Shown here piece by piece: positions 1 to 8,214 of a stretch of 64,000 nucleotides of DNA. The notes under the pieces are model-generated. The model had not been told where the DNA came from, did not search any database, and saw only the letters and a list, made by a program, of their open reading frames with translations. How positions within the stretch are numbered: the stretch's first letter is position 1; each line of letters starts with the position of its first letter. The translations under genes were made by a program, and so were the position numbers. Source of the stretch: Gordonia zhenghanii (GTDB taxonomy: Bacteria; Actinomycetota; Actinomycetes; Mycobacteriales; Mycobacteriaceae); NCBI RefSeq assembly GCF_021738965.1, contig NZ_JAKKOQ010000017.1, forward strand, positions 34,053-98,052, read 5' to 3'.

Positions 1-411
1 GGCGGCAGCACTGCACCGACGGGCGACGTCGACGCGGCGCGTCCACAGGACGTCGTGGTCGGTGAGCCGGAGGTGGGTGGCGCGGCGCGGTTTCATCGAC
101 GCCACGAGCAACGCGAGGCCGATCACGATGCAGGCGATCGCCGCAGCCCACATCCAACTGGTCCACGCCGTCTCGCTGGACCAGTGGGCTGCGTGCCCAA
201 GCCACGGGTCGCCGTCGATCCAACCGGCCTCCAGGACGAGATCGCGAACCGCGACCCCGCACAACACGAGGAGCGCGATGCCGATGACGGCGCCGAGGAT
301 TGCTGCACCCGGCCGTCCGGACGGTGCGAACACCTTGCGGCTCGCGGTGTCGGAGGTACCGGCCGGGCGGTTGCCGGTTTCAGTGCTCAAGCTGTCAGTT
401 CTCGAGGTCAT
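1..411 (-). CDS. DUF6286-like small membrane protein (partial)
   Basis: The frame runs off the left edge, so only the first 137 residues are present. The ATG has a good GGAGGA ribosome site, and the start overlaps the end of the upstream Asp23 gene by 17 bases, so it is the last visible gene of that operon. Two hydrophobic segments lie at about residues 37-56 and 87-105, with a Trp-rich loop between them and a basic stretch after the second. This layout matches the DUF6286/AmaP-like membrane proteins that accompany Asp23 proteins in actinobacteria and may anchor them at the membrane. The family name is inferred from context and topology. The function is unknown. Confidence 0.7.
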   Translation of the reverse strand, partial: MTSRTDSLSTETGNRPAGTSDTASRKVFAPSGRPGAAILGAVIGIALLVLCGVAVRDLVLEAGWIDGDPWLGHAAHWSSETAWTSWMWAAAIACIVIGLALLVASMKPRRATHLRLTDHDVLWTRRVDVARRCSAAA

Positions 412-904
412 GGACGTCCTCCGATGCTGTGGCGCGCTCGGGCGATTCGGTGACGCTCGGCAGGTCGATGTAACCCTGCTTTCTGCGTTTCACCTCGTCG
501 CGCGGAACGAATTGGCGGACAGTGACATCCACTCTGAGCGGACGATCGCCGACGAACGCCTCGAGCTCGTCGGCGACGGACTCGCGGATCTGCTGGCAGA
601 CGCGAGTCACTGCACTCGGCCACACCAGGGCGACGGTCATCGACAGGCGACGAGCAGTCCCTGCAGCATCGACAGTGGCTTGCGGGAGATCCGAACTGAT
701 CCCCAGCAAGTCCGTCGCCGACGATCCGAGGACCGAACCGACGGTGCCCTGCTGACGGACGACGCCGTCGACGTTGAGGGCTGCGCGTTCGGCGATCCTC
801 TGGATCACTCGGTCGGCGATGACGAGAGTGCCCGCCGGGCGGATACTCGCCGAGGCCGCGTCGCCCTCCACGACGCGGTCCTCGGCGAGAGTCTCATCAA
901 CCAC
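395..904 (-). CDS. Asp23/Gls24 family envelope stress response protein
   Basis: A 169-residue soluble protein of the Asp23/Gls24 (alkaline shock) type. Its core around residues 25-120 alternates strands and helices in the family pattern, with the hallmark I-A-E-R-A-A region near residues 36-42. Firmicute members coat the inner face of the membrane by binding a small membrane partner, and a similar role here is an inference. The start is a GTG that overlaps the DUF2273 gene by 8 bases, showing tight translational coupling. It is the third or fourth gene of a minus-strand operon made almost entirely of Asp23-family and small membrane proteins. The C-terminal 30 residues are charged and unlike the core. 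Confidence 0.75.
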   Translation of the reverse strand: MVDETLAEDRVVEGDAASASIRPAGTLVIADRVIQRIAERAALNVDGVVRQQGTVGSVLGSSATDLLGISSDLPQATVDAAGTARRLSMTVALVWPSAVTRVCQQIRESVADELEAFVGDRPLRVDVTVRQFVPRDEVKRRKQGYIDLPSVTESPERATASEDVHDLEN

Positions 905-1076
905 GGCCGCGGCTCCGAACCACTGCGCCGAGGTCGAGGGTGCCTTCGAGCTGCAAACCGACGATCACACCGATCAGGCCGAAGACGAGTGCGAGCACCA
1001 GTCCCCAGAACCCGCCGACGAGAGCCGCCAACGCAAGGAGCAGTCCGGCAAACAATCCGATGACGGCTTTGTTCAT
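897..1076 (-). CDS. DUF2273 small membrane protein
   Basis: A 59-residue protein starting M-N-K-A-V-I-G. One long glycine-rich hydrophobic stretch, or two close hairpin helices, covers about residues 5-42, and the tail is basic (RSRGRG). This is the size and pattern of DUF2273 proteins, which act as membrane partners of Asp23 proteins in Firmicutes. Its ATG overlaps the stop of the upstream Asp23-like gene (ATGA), and its 3' end overlaps the next Asp23 gene. The two soluble partners therefore flank their probable anchor and are translated together. Confidence 0.75.
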   Translation of the reverse strand: MNKAVIGLFAGLLLALAALVGGFWGLVLALVFGLIGVIVGLQLEGTLDLGAVVRSRGRG

Positions 1077-1393
1077 CAGCCAGCCTTCCTCGTCTGTGCG
1101 ATGTCTTCGACGACCACCGAGAACTCCAGCCCGGTGATCGACTCCGCGGTGTCGCGGACTGCCGCAGCCACTTCCTGCAAGTCGTACGTCAGATCGGCGA
1201 CGATGTGGACCTCCCCGTCCTCGTCGCGGAGCGCGATGCCCGACACGCGTTGTCCGGGCATGTATGTCGCGACCTCGCCGAACAGCCCGCTGTGCAGGTC
1301 GATGACCCCGGGCAGCGCAAGGACCGCGTCTGCGATCTGCTCGGCCACTGACCCGACCTCGACCGCGTCAGCAGGACCACTATCGGCAGTCAT
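1076..1393 (-). CDS. Short Asp23-like protein
   Basis: A 105-residue protein with the Asp23-like core (V-H-I-V-A-D-L-T-Y-D-L-Q-E-V-A-A-A-V). The ATG is preferred over the GTG one codon upstream because GGAGGG lies 7 bases before it. It overlaps the stop of the preceding Asp23 gene (TGATG) and ends in an ATGA overlap with the DUF2273 gene. It is shorter than the other two Asp23 proteins of the operon and lacks their basic N-terminal extension. A structural role together with the other Asp23 proteins at the inner membrane is inferred. Confidence 0.7.
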   Translation of the reverse strand: MTADSGPADAVEVGSVAEQIADAVLALPGVIDLHSGLFGEVATYMPGQRVSGIALRDEDGEVHIVADLTYDLQEVAAAVRDTAESITGLEFSVVVEDIAQTRKAG

Positions 1394-1923
1394 CACTCGA
1401 CCCTCCGCGCACTTTCTGTCTTCTCCTCTTCCTCCCCGAAGCTCACGTCGTGCACGGTCACGTTGACCTCGGTGACCTCCAGGCCGGTCATCTGCTCGAT
1501 CGCGGTGATCACGTTGCGACGGATGGCGGCGGCGAGCTGGTGGATCGCGACGCCGTAGTCGGCCACGATCGACACGTCGACGGCTGCCTGACGCTCACCG
1601 ACCTCGACGTTGATGCCCTGTGTGGCACTCACGGTCGTTCCCGGAATCACCTCGCGGACCTTGCCGACCATGCGCTCGGTGGTCCCGCCGACGTCGTAGA
1701 CGCCGTCGATCTCGCGAGCAGCGATGCCCGCGATCTTCGCGACGACGATGTCGGCGATCGAGGTGCGGCCGCGGTCGGCCGCAGTGTCGCGTCGCACGAC
1801 CTCGCGGCCTGCCGCATGCTCAGCTTCGCGCGTCGATGGAGCGACAGTCTTCTCCCCAGAGACCGTCTTCTCTGCAGTCGGCTTCTTCTCCTGCGTTGCT
1901 GTGGTGGTGGCGTTGTCAGACAC
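1393..1923 (-). CDS. Asp23/Gls24 family envelope stress response protein (first gene of operon)
   Basis: A 176-residue Asp23 protein. A GTG start is chosen because AAGGAG lies 5 bases upstream; the open frame continues 47 codons further back but has no ribosome site there. Residues 1-50 are low-complexity and charged (repeats of T-E-K-T-V). The Asp23 domain starts near residue 53 (T-S-I-A-D-I-V-V) and ends near 160. It heads the minus-strand operon and faces an ECF sigma factor across a 117-base divergent promoter region. Control by that sigma factor is likely from position alone. Confidence 0.8.
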   Translation of the reverse strand: MSDNATTTATQEKKPTAEKTVSGEKTVAPSTREAEHAAGREVVRRDTAADRGRTSIADIVVAKIAGIAAREIDGVYDVGGTTERMVGKVREVIPGTTVSATQGINVEVGERQAAVDVSIVADYGVAIHQLAAAIRRNVITAIEQMTGLEVTEVNVTVHDVSFGEEEEKTESARRVE

Positions 1924-2040
1924 ACGAGCTCCTTCGTCATATTCTCGTTTGCACACCGATCGCGACCCCTCGTCCGGCCGAAGCCGAATCACGCGACCCG
2001 TGTGTAAAGTCAGTCGCATCGACACAAAGAAGTTGCACGC

Positions 2041-2676
2041 ATGAATGTACGTGATGTCGGTCACAACGACAGCCTCGACCTAGATGACCTGTCCGATGAC
2101 GAGCTCGCAGGCGCCGCGGCAGTGGGTGATGCCGAAGCGTTCGAGGTGCTGGTCAGGCGCATGTCGCCGGTCTTGTTGCGCTATATGCGGCGCATGGTCA
2201 ACGAGCCTCAGACAGCCGAAGACCTGGCCCAGGAGACGCTCCTCGATGCGTGGAAGGGGCTTCCCGACTTCGCCTTTCGAAGCTCGTTCCGGACCTGGAT
2301 GTTCGCGGTCGCGCATCGGAAGACGGTCGACTACTACCGTCGACGGCGGGATCTCCCGACCGACGGGGAGCGGTTCGAGGAACTCGTCGCCCAGGGGCCG
2401 TTGCCTGCCGACACCGCCGAACATTCGGCTTTGATGGACGCATTGCGTGCAGAACTGGGAAACTTGCCGCACACTTCGAGGGCCGCGTGGTGGCTCAAAG
2501 AAGTCGAAGGGCTGACCCTCGTCGAGATCTCGGAGGTCTTGCGCATCAGTACCGGGTCGGTACGGGGGCATCTACAGCGAGCGAGGAAATTCCTGGTCAC
2601 GCGACTCGCCCCGTGGCAACCAGGCGCGAGGCACGACGACGGACCGGCCGCGACCGGGAAAGGAGGTCGACCATGA
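2041..2676 (+). CDS. ECF-type RNA polymerase sigma factor
   Basis: A 211-residue sigma-70 family factor with only regions 2 and 4, as in the extracytoplasmic function group. Region 2 is at about residues 35-105, with the core-binding A-E-D-L-A-Q-E-T helix and the aromatic W-M-F-A-V-A-H-R promoter-melting segment. Region 4 is at about 135-195, with the T-L-V-E-I-S-E-V-L helix-turn-helix. It is divergent from the Asp23 operon and overlaps the next gene by ATGA. That partner is not a classical zinc-containing anti-sigma factor. A cell-envelope stress regulon that includes the Asp23 genes is a reasonable inference. Confidence 0.88.
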   Translation: MNVRDVGHNDSLDLDDLSDDELAGAAAVGDAEAFEVLVRRMSPVLLRYMRRMVNEPQTAEDLAQETLLDAWKGLPDFAFRSSFRTWMFAVAHRKTVDYYRRRRDLPTDGERFEELVAQGPLPADTAEHSALMDALRAELGNLPHTSRAAWWLKEVEGLTLVEISEVLRISTGSVRGHLQRARKFLVTRLAPWQPGARHDDGPAATGKGGRP

Positions 2677-3140
2677 ACGACGTACGTTACGACGAGTCGA
2701 CCGACGACCCCACCGACGCGTGGCTGGTCGACGCGATCCGCGACGACCGCGAGCCCGACAGCGATGTGGAACGACTGATCACGTCGATCTCGTCCGGGCT
2801 CAGTCGCATCCGGCGGCCGGCGCGGATGCTCGCCGCCGACGAGCGCGGCGTGTCGGTCAGCGATCGAATCGTCAAGGAACTGATCGCGGTTCGGATCCGG
2901 CGCGCATTGGGTCGACTCGTCGTGTTCGCGTCCATCGACGGTCCCGAGGACGAGGTCGACGGCGTCCGTATCGGCCTGATCGCGCGGTACACAGATAGTC
3001 TGATCGCGCAGTCTGACCAGGTCAGGGACGTGGTCGAGGATGTTTTGACGTCGACGATCGGAGTGCACGCGAGCGCTGCCGCGCGCACCAACATCTCGGT
3101 GCGCTGGCAGGACCTGTACACGCGCGAGTGGCTGGACTGA
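2673..3140 (+). CDS. Asp23-like protein coupled to the ECF sigma factor
   Basis: A 155-residue soluble protein whose ATG follows AAAGGAGG and overlaps the sigma factor stop (ATGA). Residues 45-135 resemble a divergent Asp23 domain (S-V-S-D-R-I-V-K-E-L-I-A-V-R-I-R-R-A-L). The first 30 residues are very acidic. No membrane segment and no HxxxCxxC zinc motif of common anti-sigma factors is present. It sits where an anti-sigma factor is usually encoded, so it could be an unusual sigma regulator. The alternative is one more structural Asp23 subunit transcribed with its regulator. Confidence 0.6.
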   Translation: MNDVRYDESTDDPTDAWLVDAIRDDREPDSDVERLITSISSGLSRIRRPARMLAADERGVSVSDRIVKELIAVRIRRALGRLVVFASIDGPEDEVDGVRIGLIARYTDSLIAQSDQVRDVVEDVLTSTIGVHASAAARTNISVRWQDLYTREWLD

Positions 3141-3161
3141 CCCCCTGGGGTTGGGACGCGG

Positions 3162-3965
3162 TCAGCCCTCGCGCGCGTCGCGCCAGGCGACGAGGCGCTC
3201 CACGGTCGACAGGTCGTAGTCGGGTCCGTTGACCGCGTACGTCAGGAGTGTCACGCCTTCGGCCGTGATGTCGTCGGCGAACCGGAGCAGACCGTCGACG
3301 TCATCGCGACTCTTCAGTTCGGCGGAACGTTCGATGCTCGCCGGGTCGCGGCCGACGGCGGCGCAGTGCTCGGCGAGGATGGCCGACTTGTGCCGGTACG
3401 TCTCGACGTCGACGAACGAATGCCAGATGTCGGCGTGGGTTGCGACGTGGCGCAGCGTCTTCCGTTCGCCGCCGCCGCCGATCAGGACCGGGATCTTGCG
3501 TGTCGGCTGCGGATTGAGCCGGCCCATCCGGGACTCGATCCGGGGGAGTGCCTCACCGAGTGCGTCCAGGCGCGACCCCTTGGTCCCGAACTCGTAGCCG
3601 TACTCGGTGTAGTCGCGTTCGAACCAGCCGCTCCCGATGCCGAGGACGACGCGGCCGCCGGAGATGTGATCGACGGTGCGGGCCATATCGGCCAGCAGCT
3701 CCGGATTCCGGTAGCTGTTGCAGGTCACCAGTGGTCCGAGCTCGATCCGTTCGGTCTGTTCGGCCCAGGCGCCGAGCATCGTCCAGCATTCGAAGTGCGC
3801 GCCGTCGGGATCGCCGTACAGCGGATAGAAGTGGTCCCAGTTGAAGGCGATGTCGACTCCGATGTCCTCGGCGCGACGGACCGCGTCTCTGATGAGCGAG
3901 TAGTCGGGCGAGTGCTGCGGCTGGATCTGGACACCGATACGAACGCGTGAAGTCATGCCGTCCAT
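3162..3965 (-). CDS. LLM-class F420-dependent oxidoreductase
   Basis: A 267-residue luciferase-like TIM-barrel oxidoreductase. Family features are the early V-R-I-G-V-Q-I-Q strand, G-P-L-V-T-C-N-S-Y-R-N-P near residue 83, and the G-R-V-V-L-G-I-G-S-G-W-F-E-R-D-Y segment near residue 110, typical of F420-binding actinobacterial members. The ATG at 3965 is chosen because GGGGG lies 6 bases upstream; an ATG three codons later is possible. The reading frame stays open about 680 bases further upstream, but that stretch is antisense to the methyltransferase and is not coding. The substrate is unknown. Confidence 0.82.
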   Translation of the reverse strand: MDGMTSRVRIGVQIQPQHSPDYSLIRDAVRRAEDIGVDIAFNWDHFYPLYGDPDGAHFECWTMLGAWAEQTERIELGPLVTCNSYRNPELLADMARTVDHISGGRVVLGIGSGWFERDYTEYGYEFGTKGSRLDALGEALPRIESRMGRLNPQPTRKIPVLIGGGGERKTLRHVATHADIWHSFVDVETYRHKSAILAEHCAAVGRDPASIERSAELKSRDDVDGLLRFADDITAEGVTLLTYAVNGPDYDLSTVERLVAWRDAREG

Positions 3966-4052
3966 TCTGTACCCCCGCGCCAGCACCCTCCATTTTTGCC
4001 AATACAGCAACATGCAATGACAAATCAGCATGACGCTGGCACTGTGGTCACT

Positions 4053-4682
4053 ATGACGACAGAACACACGCACGGACCGGCAGCCGCCGGTCGCCACCCG
4101 GAGACTGCGCAGGAGTGGGACGAGAAGTACTCGACGTCCGACCGACTGTGGACGACGAACGTCAATCCCGCTCTCGTCACTGAGGTCGAGTCGCTCGAGC
4201 CGGGCACGGCGTTGGACGTCGGCAGCGGCGAAGGCGCCGACGCGCGGTGGCTCGCGGGCAAGGGATGGAAGGTCACCGCCGTCGACATCTCTCAGGTCGC
4301 GATGGACCGGGCCCGTGCCGCCGACCCGGACGGTTCGATCGGCTGGCATCGACTCGACGTGACGACCGATCCGATTCCGAACGCGCCGTTCGGTCTCGTG
4401 TCGGCCGTCTACTTTCACATCGCTCGCTCGCAGGAACGACTCCTCGACGCGCTGCTCGGCGCGGTCGAGCCCGGCGGACAGTTCCTGCTGGTCGTCCATG
4501 CGGCACAGGGTATGAAGGAGCACGGCTTCGATCCGTCGGACTACTTCTTCCCGTCCGACATCGCCGCTCGACTCGGTGACGATTGGGAGATCGTGGTGAA
4601 CGAGGTCCGCCCGCGCGGGGTGGCGGCCGGGGACGGCGCGCACGTCGACGACGATGTGTTGCGGGCCCGTCGAATCCGGTGA
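4053..4682 (+). CDS. Class I SAM-dependent methyltransferase
   Basis: A 209-residue methyltransferase. Motif I is L-D-V-G-S-G-E-G-A-D-A-R-W-L at about residues 55-68, followed by the acidic end of strand 2 (V-T-A-V-D-I-S) and a P-G-G-Q-F-L-L-V strand near residue 138. The N-terminal W-D-E-K-Y motif and short length resemble the TehB/thiopurine-methyltransferase-like group. It is divergent from the LLM oxidoreductase across about 87 bases and converges on the response regulator one base away. The substrate cannot be deduced. Confidence 0.82.
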   Translation: MTTEHTHGPAAAGRHPETAQEWDEKYSTSDRLWTTNVNPALVTEVESLEPGTALDVGSGEGADARWLAGKGWKVTAVDISQVAMDRARAADPDGSIGWHRLDVTTDPIPNAPFGLVSAVYFHIARSQERLLDALLGAVEPGGQFLLVVHAAQGMKEHGFDPSDYFFPSDIAARLGDDWEIVVNEVRPRGVAAGDGAHVDDDVLRARRIR

Positions 4683-4683
4683 A

Positions 4684-5304
4684 TCAGATCCAGCCCAGCT
4701 CTCGTGCTTTGACGGCGGCCTCGTAGCGGTTGGCGACGGCGAGCTTGGCCATCGCCGACGACAGATAGTTGCGGGTGGTGCCCGCCGAGAGGTGGGCGCG
4801 GGTGGCGATCTCGTCGATGGACGCGCCGTCGATCGCGAACTCGAGGACGTCGGCTTCGCGCGGGGTCAGCACTGAGTCGCCGGTGCTGATCGCTTCGGCG
4901 GCGAGTTCCGGGTCGACATAGCGTCCGCCGTCGTGGACCGAGCGGATCACGGTGGCGAGGGTCGTAGCGGACGCCGTCTTGGGGAGGAATCCGCGCACCC
5001 CGATCGACAGCGCACGTTTGAGGTATCCGGGTCGGCCGTGGCTGGTGACGATCAGGCAGCCGGCGCCGGGGGTGAGCTTCAGGATCTGCTGTGCCGTCTC
5101 GATACCGTCGATGCCGGGCAGTTGCAGATCGAGGACGGCGACGGCGGTCGGCAGCCCGTCGTCGGCGCGGGCGCGCCACAGGTCGACGAGTTCTTCACCG
5201 GTCCCGACGTGGGCGATGACTTCCAGATCGTCCTCGAGGCCGAGCATGGTGGCCATCGCCGACCGGATCAGGGTCTCGTCGTCGGCCATAAGGACTGGAA
5301 TCAT
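4684..5304 (-). CDS. NarL/LuxR-family response regulator
   Basis: A 206-residue two-component response regulator. The receiver domain (residues 1-120) has the acidic pair D-D near residue 8, the phosphoacceptor Asp in V-L-D-L-Q-L-P-G, and Lys near 108. The LuxR-type helix-turn-helix covers about 145-203 (L-T-P-R-E-A-D-V-L ... T-T-R-N-Y-L). ATG 5304 is chosen because it overlaps the kinase stop (ATGA). It is the last gene of the coupled set membrane protein / ABC ATPase / ABC permease / kinase / regulator. The exporter is probably both its target and part of its sensing circuit. Confidence 0.9.
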   Translation of the reverse strand: MIPVLMADDETLIRSAMATMLGLEDDLEVIAHVGTGEELVDLWRARADDGLPTAVAVLDLQLPGIDGIETAQQILKLTPGAGCLIVTSHGRPGYLKRALSIGVRGFLPKTASATTLATVIRSVHDGGRYVDPELAAEAISTGDSVLTPREADVLEFAIDGASIDEIATRAHLSAGTTRNYLSSAMAKLAVANRYEAAVKARELGWI

Positions 5305-6470
5305 GCCGTCTCCCAACGGATCTCAAGAGTGAATCGATCGCCGTCGGCGTCGGTGGTCAGGCGTCCGCGGACCTTGTCGAGTCGTTCGGTGAGGCCGCGG
5401 AGACCGGAGTGCTCGCCTTCGGCTGAGGTCACGCCGTCGTTGGTCAGGCTCATACCCGACGGCCCCAGTGTGAGGGTGGCGGTCCTCGCGGACGAGTGAC
5501 GCACAATGTTGGTGGTGCCTTCGCGCACGACCCACGCCGCGGTCTCGTGGAGTTCTTCGGGGACGGTGCCGCTGTCGCCGTGGACCGTCAGTCGGCATCC
5601 GGCGGCGTCGAGAAGCGCTTGGGCGCCTGCGATCTCGCCGGTCAGATCGATCCCGCGGTAGCCGCGGACCAGCGAGCGCATCTCTTCGAGCGAGGCGACG
5701 GCAAGGGCCTTCACTTGATCCATCTCGTCGGCGGCTCGGTCTGCAGCGCCGGCGTGAGACAGTCGGGACGCGAGTTCGCTCTTGACCGCGATCGTGGAGA
5801 ATCCGCGTCCCACCACGTCGTGCAGATCGCGAGAGAAGCGGAGGCGTTCCTCGGCCACGTGAAGCTGTGCCTGCGTCTCGCGCGCCTTGTCCAGGCCGTC
5901 GACGACGTGCAGCGCCCACAGCGACAGGCGGGTGATGGCCACGCAGGCGACGGTTACTGCCAACAGGGTGACGCTCACCGCCGCATAGCCGCCTGGTGCG
6001 CCGAACGCTGCGATTGTCGCGGCGACGGCTGCGACCGCGAGGAGCCAACGCCACCGCGAGAACGCGAACGTCGACAACGAGGCGAAGCCGACGACCACCC
6101 AGCCGACACCGAGGCCTGTCTCGGCGTCGAGGGAGGCCGCAACGTACAGCCCGCCGCCCCAGGCGGCCGCGAATCCGACGGCGCCCGCGATCGCGAGTCT
6201 GCGGTTGGCAGCCGAACCAGTTCGCGTCGTCAGTTCCGGCCGCGATTCGAAGGCGAGGACCGCGGACAGGGTGGCGAGCGCGGTCGCGACGACGACGCTG
6301 GGGTATTTGTGCCCGCTGACCATCGCGGTGAGCCCCACGATGATCGCGGTGCCCTCCAATGTCCACCTGGTGTAGACGCGATACTTCGCGGGTTCGGACA
6401 GGCGCTGCCACCGGTCGAGCGGAGCGAGGGGGGATTTGTGCCGGTCGAGCGGAGCTCGAGCGTTTTTCAT
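5301..6470 (-). CDS. Membrane sensor histidine kinase (HisKA_3 type)
   Basis: A 389-residue NarL-partner kinase. About five or six membrane segments fill residues 40-170. The dimerization/phosphorylation helix has the R-D-L-H-D-V-V-G-R-G motif, whose His is the phosphoacceptor. The HATPase_c domain follows (R-E-G-T-T-N-I-V-R-H-S, then H-S-G-L-R-G-L). ATG 6470 overlaps the permease stop (ATGA). The first 20 codons contain two inverted copies of a GC-rich repeat found elsewhere in the window, encoding A-P-L-D-R-H-K-S-P-L-A-P-L-D-R, so the N-terminus may be an insertion product rather than an original part of the kinase. Confidence 0.88.
   Translation of the reverse strand: MKNARAPLDRHKSPLAPLDRWQRLSEPAKYRVYTRWTLEGTAIIVGLTAMVSGHKYPSVVVATALATLSAVLAFESRPELTTRTGSAANRRLAIAGAVGFAAAWGGGLYVAASLDAETGLGVGWVVVGFASLSTFAFSRWRWLLAVAAVAATIAAFGAPGGYAAVSVTLLAVTVACVAITRLSLWALHVVDGLDKARETQAQLHVAEERLRFSRDLHDVVGRGFSTIAVKSELASRLSHAGAADRAADEMDQVKALAVASLEEMRSLVRGYRGIDLTGEIAGAQALLDAAGCRLTVHGDSGTVPEELHETAAWVVREGTTNIVRHSSARTATLTLGPSGMSLTNDGVTSAEGEHSGLRGLTERLDKVRGRLTTDADGDRFTLEIRWETA
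6411..6463 (-). repeat. Two copies of dispersed GC-rich repeat inside kinase 5' end
   Basis: On the complement the unit reads about GCTCCGCTCGACCGG, present twice (near 6441-6459 and 6411-6425) in the first codons of the histidine kinase. The same word forms the tandem arrays at 25571-25752 and 39063-39165. Confidence 0.6.
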
Positions 6471-7279
6471 CCGCGGTCGTCCCAGCGGAATCCTTTGTAG
6501 ACGAGGGCGATCGCGATTGCGGTCCATATGACCAGTGTCGCAACTGGGCGGCCGGCTTCGGCGAAGGTACCGGCGAAATCGGCGACGGGAGCGTCGGCGC
6601 CCGCAGTGGCGGTCTTGCCTGCCGTGCCCAGGTGCATGAGGTCGGAGACCGCCGCGTACGGCGTCCAGCCGAGCAGGTCGGCGGCCCGGTCGGGGAGCGT
6701 GGAGCGGATGTTCCCCATCCCGACCATGGCGAGCGCCATCACGGGGAGCGACGTGATCTGCGCGGCTTCGGCGTTCTTGGTGAATCCGCTGGTGGCGAGG
6801 GCGAGGAGGCCGAACACGATGGCTCCGCCGACGAGTCCGATCGCCATCGCGAGCACGTTGACCGGTCCCGGTGCGCCGGTCGCGTACACGATGGCGCAGA
6901 CGAGGAGCGACGACATCGTGGTGACGGCGACGCCGGGCACGTTGGGCGCCGCGAGGATCTGCCAGTCGGCGGCTTCCCCGGTGCGGAGCCGTTTCAGCAC
7001 GCCTTCGCTGCGGCGGGTCGTGACCATCGAGAGCACCGTGTAGTACTGCACGAACATGAGGGCGAACAGCGCGAACATGTCGAAGGTTGCGGCGACCGCG
7101 TCCCGGTCGACCTGACCGTCGTTGCCGTTGCGGACGAGGAGGTAGGTCGCGACCGGCAGGAGGACCGGGAAGATCACGCCGGTGACGACGAGCGTCTTGT
7201 TGCGACGGAACTGCAGGAACTCGGCGCGTGCGAGCGACGCCAGGGGACTGCGACGGAATGTGGGTGCTGCGGTGGTCAT
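6467..7279 (-). CDS. ABC transporter permease (ABC-2 type)
   Basis: A 270-residue integral membrane protein with about six hydrophobic segments, starting at residues 28-50 after a short cytoplasmic N-terminus and ending near 240-262. Length and spacing fit the ABC-2 exporter permease fold of drug or lipid exporters. It is coupled by ATGA overlaps to the ATPase upstream and the histidine kinase downstream. This ABC exporter plus NarL-type two-component layout is typical of antibiotic or lantibiotic resistance and cell-envelope stress modules. The substrate is unknown. Confidence 0.85.
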   Translation of the reverse strand: MTTAAPTFRRSPLASLARAEFLQFRRNKTLVVTGVIFPVLLPVATYLLVRNGNDGQVDRDAVAATFDMFALFALMFVQYYTVLSMVTTRRSEGVLKRLRTGEAADWQILAAPNVPGVAVTTMSSLLVCAIVYATGAPGPVNVLAMAIGLVGGAIVFGLLALATSGFTKNAEAAQITSLPVMALAMVGMGNIRSTLPDRAADLLGWTPYAAVSDLMHLGTAGKTATAGADAPVADFAGTFAEAGRPVATLVIWTAIAIALVYKGFRWDDRG

Positions 7280-8214
7280 GCGGTGACTCCGATCTTGTCG
7301 TTGTCCGCCGGTTCGCCCGCGAGGTCGAGGAACACCGATTCGAGTGACGCGGCGCGGGCGGTGAGCCCGGGGAGGGTGATCTGTTCGCGGTCGGCCCAGG
7401 CCAGGAGCGCGAGCAGGTCGTCTTGGAGACGGTGGGTGGTCAGCGAGACGCGTTCGCCGTCGATGCGCAGGTCCGCGAGCGGGGGCAGTGGCGCGCCCCG
7501 ATGGTCGAGAGCCGAGCGGTCGAAGGCGATGGTCGACGGGTGACCGTCGACGATGTCGCGGAGCGTTCCGGATCGAGCGACGGCTCCGGCGTGCATGATC
7601 GCGATCCGGTCGGCGAGCGCTTCGGCCTCGTCGAGGTAGTGCGTGGTCAGGACCATGGTGACGCCTGCGGACTTCAGGTCGTCGAGCAACTGCCAGGTGG
7701 CGCGCCGGTTCTCGGGGTCGAGGCCGGTGGTCGGCTCGTCCAAGAACAGCAGTCGGGGCTGTCCGAGCAGCGCGCACGCGAGGTCGACGCGTCGCTTCTC
7801 GCCGCCGGACAGGGAGCCGACGCGGACGTCGGCGCGATCGGTGAGATGGACTTTGGTCAGCACGTCGTCGGCGGTCGTCGGATGCGTGCACGTGCCGCGC
7901 CACATCTCGAGAGTCTCGGTGACGGTCAGCTCGGCGGGGAGCCCGCCGGACTGCAGCATGATCCCCAGGTCGGGCCGGACCTGCCTGCGGTCCCGCATCG
8001 GGTCGAGCCCGAACACTTCGACGGTCCCGCCGTCGGGTGCGGCCAGGCCTTCGAGGAGGTCGAGGGTCGACGTCTTGCCCGCGCCGTTGGTTCCGAGCAG
8101 CGCGAACACCTCGCCGTGCGCGATGTCGAGGTCGACCCCGCGAACTGCGTGGTACGCGTCGTCGCCGTGCCCGTACCAGCGGTGCAGGTCGCGGGCGGAG
8201 ACGGCGGCGCTCAT
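7276..8214 (-). CDS. ABC transporter ATP-binding protein
   Basis: A 312-residue ATPase. Walker A is G-T-N-G-A-G-K-T near residue 43, the signature is S-L-S-G-G-E-K-R-R near 137, Walker B is L-L-F-L-D-E-P-T near 157, and the switch His is in T-T-H-Y-L-D-E-A-E. The C-terminal 90 residues form the extra domain seen in drug/lipid exporters of the DrrA/CcmA type. ATG 8214 is chosen because it overlaps the stop of the small membrane gene (ATGA) and the domain starts at once; the open frame runs 30 codons further upstream without a ribosome site. Confidence 0.9.
   Translation of the reverse strand: MSAAVSARDLHRWYGHGDDAYHAVRGVDLDIAHGEVFALLGTNGAGKTSTLDLLEGLAAPDGGTVEVFGLDPMRDRRQVRPDLGIMLQSGGLPAELTVTETLEMWRGTCTHPTTADDVLTKVHLTDRADVRVGSLSGGEKRRVDLACALLGQPRLLFLDEPTTGLDPENRRATWQLLDDLKSAGVTMVLTTHYLDEAEALADRIAIMHAGAVARSGTLRDIVDGHPSTIAFDRSALDHRGAPLPPLADLRIDGERVSLTTHRLQDDLLALLAWADREQITLPGLTARAASLESVFLDLAGEPADNDKIGVTA

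Noticed and set aside
2673..3140. Zinc-binding anti-sigma factor
   Set aside because: No HxxxCxxC motif and no membrane helix; the sequence looks Asp23-like instead.
3966..4643. Upstream extension of the LLM oxidoreductase frame
   Set aside because: Antisense to the methyltransferase; family homology starts only at the downstream ATG.
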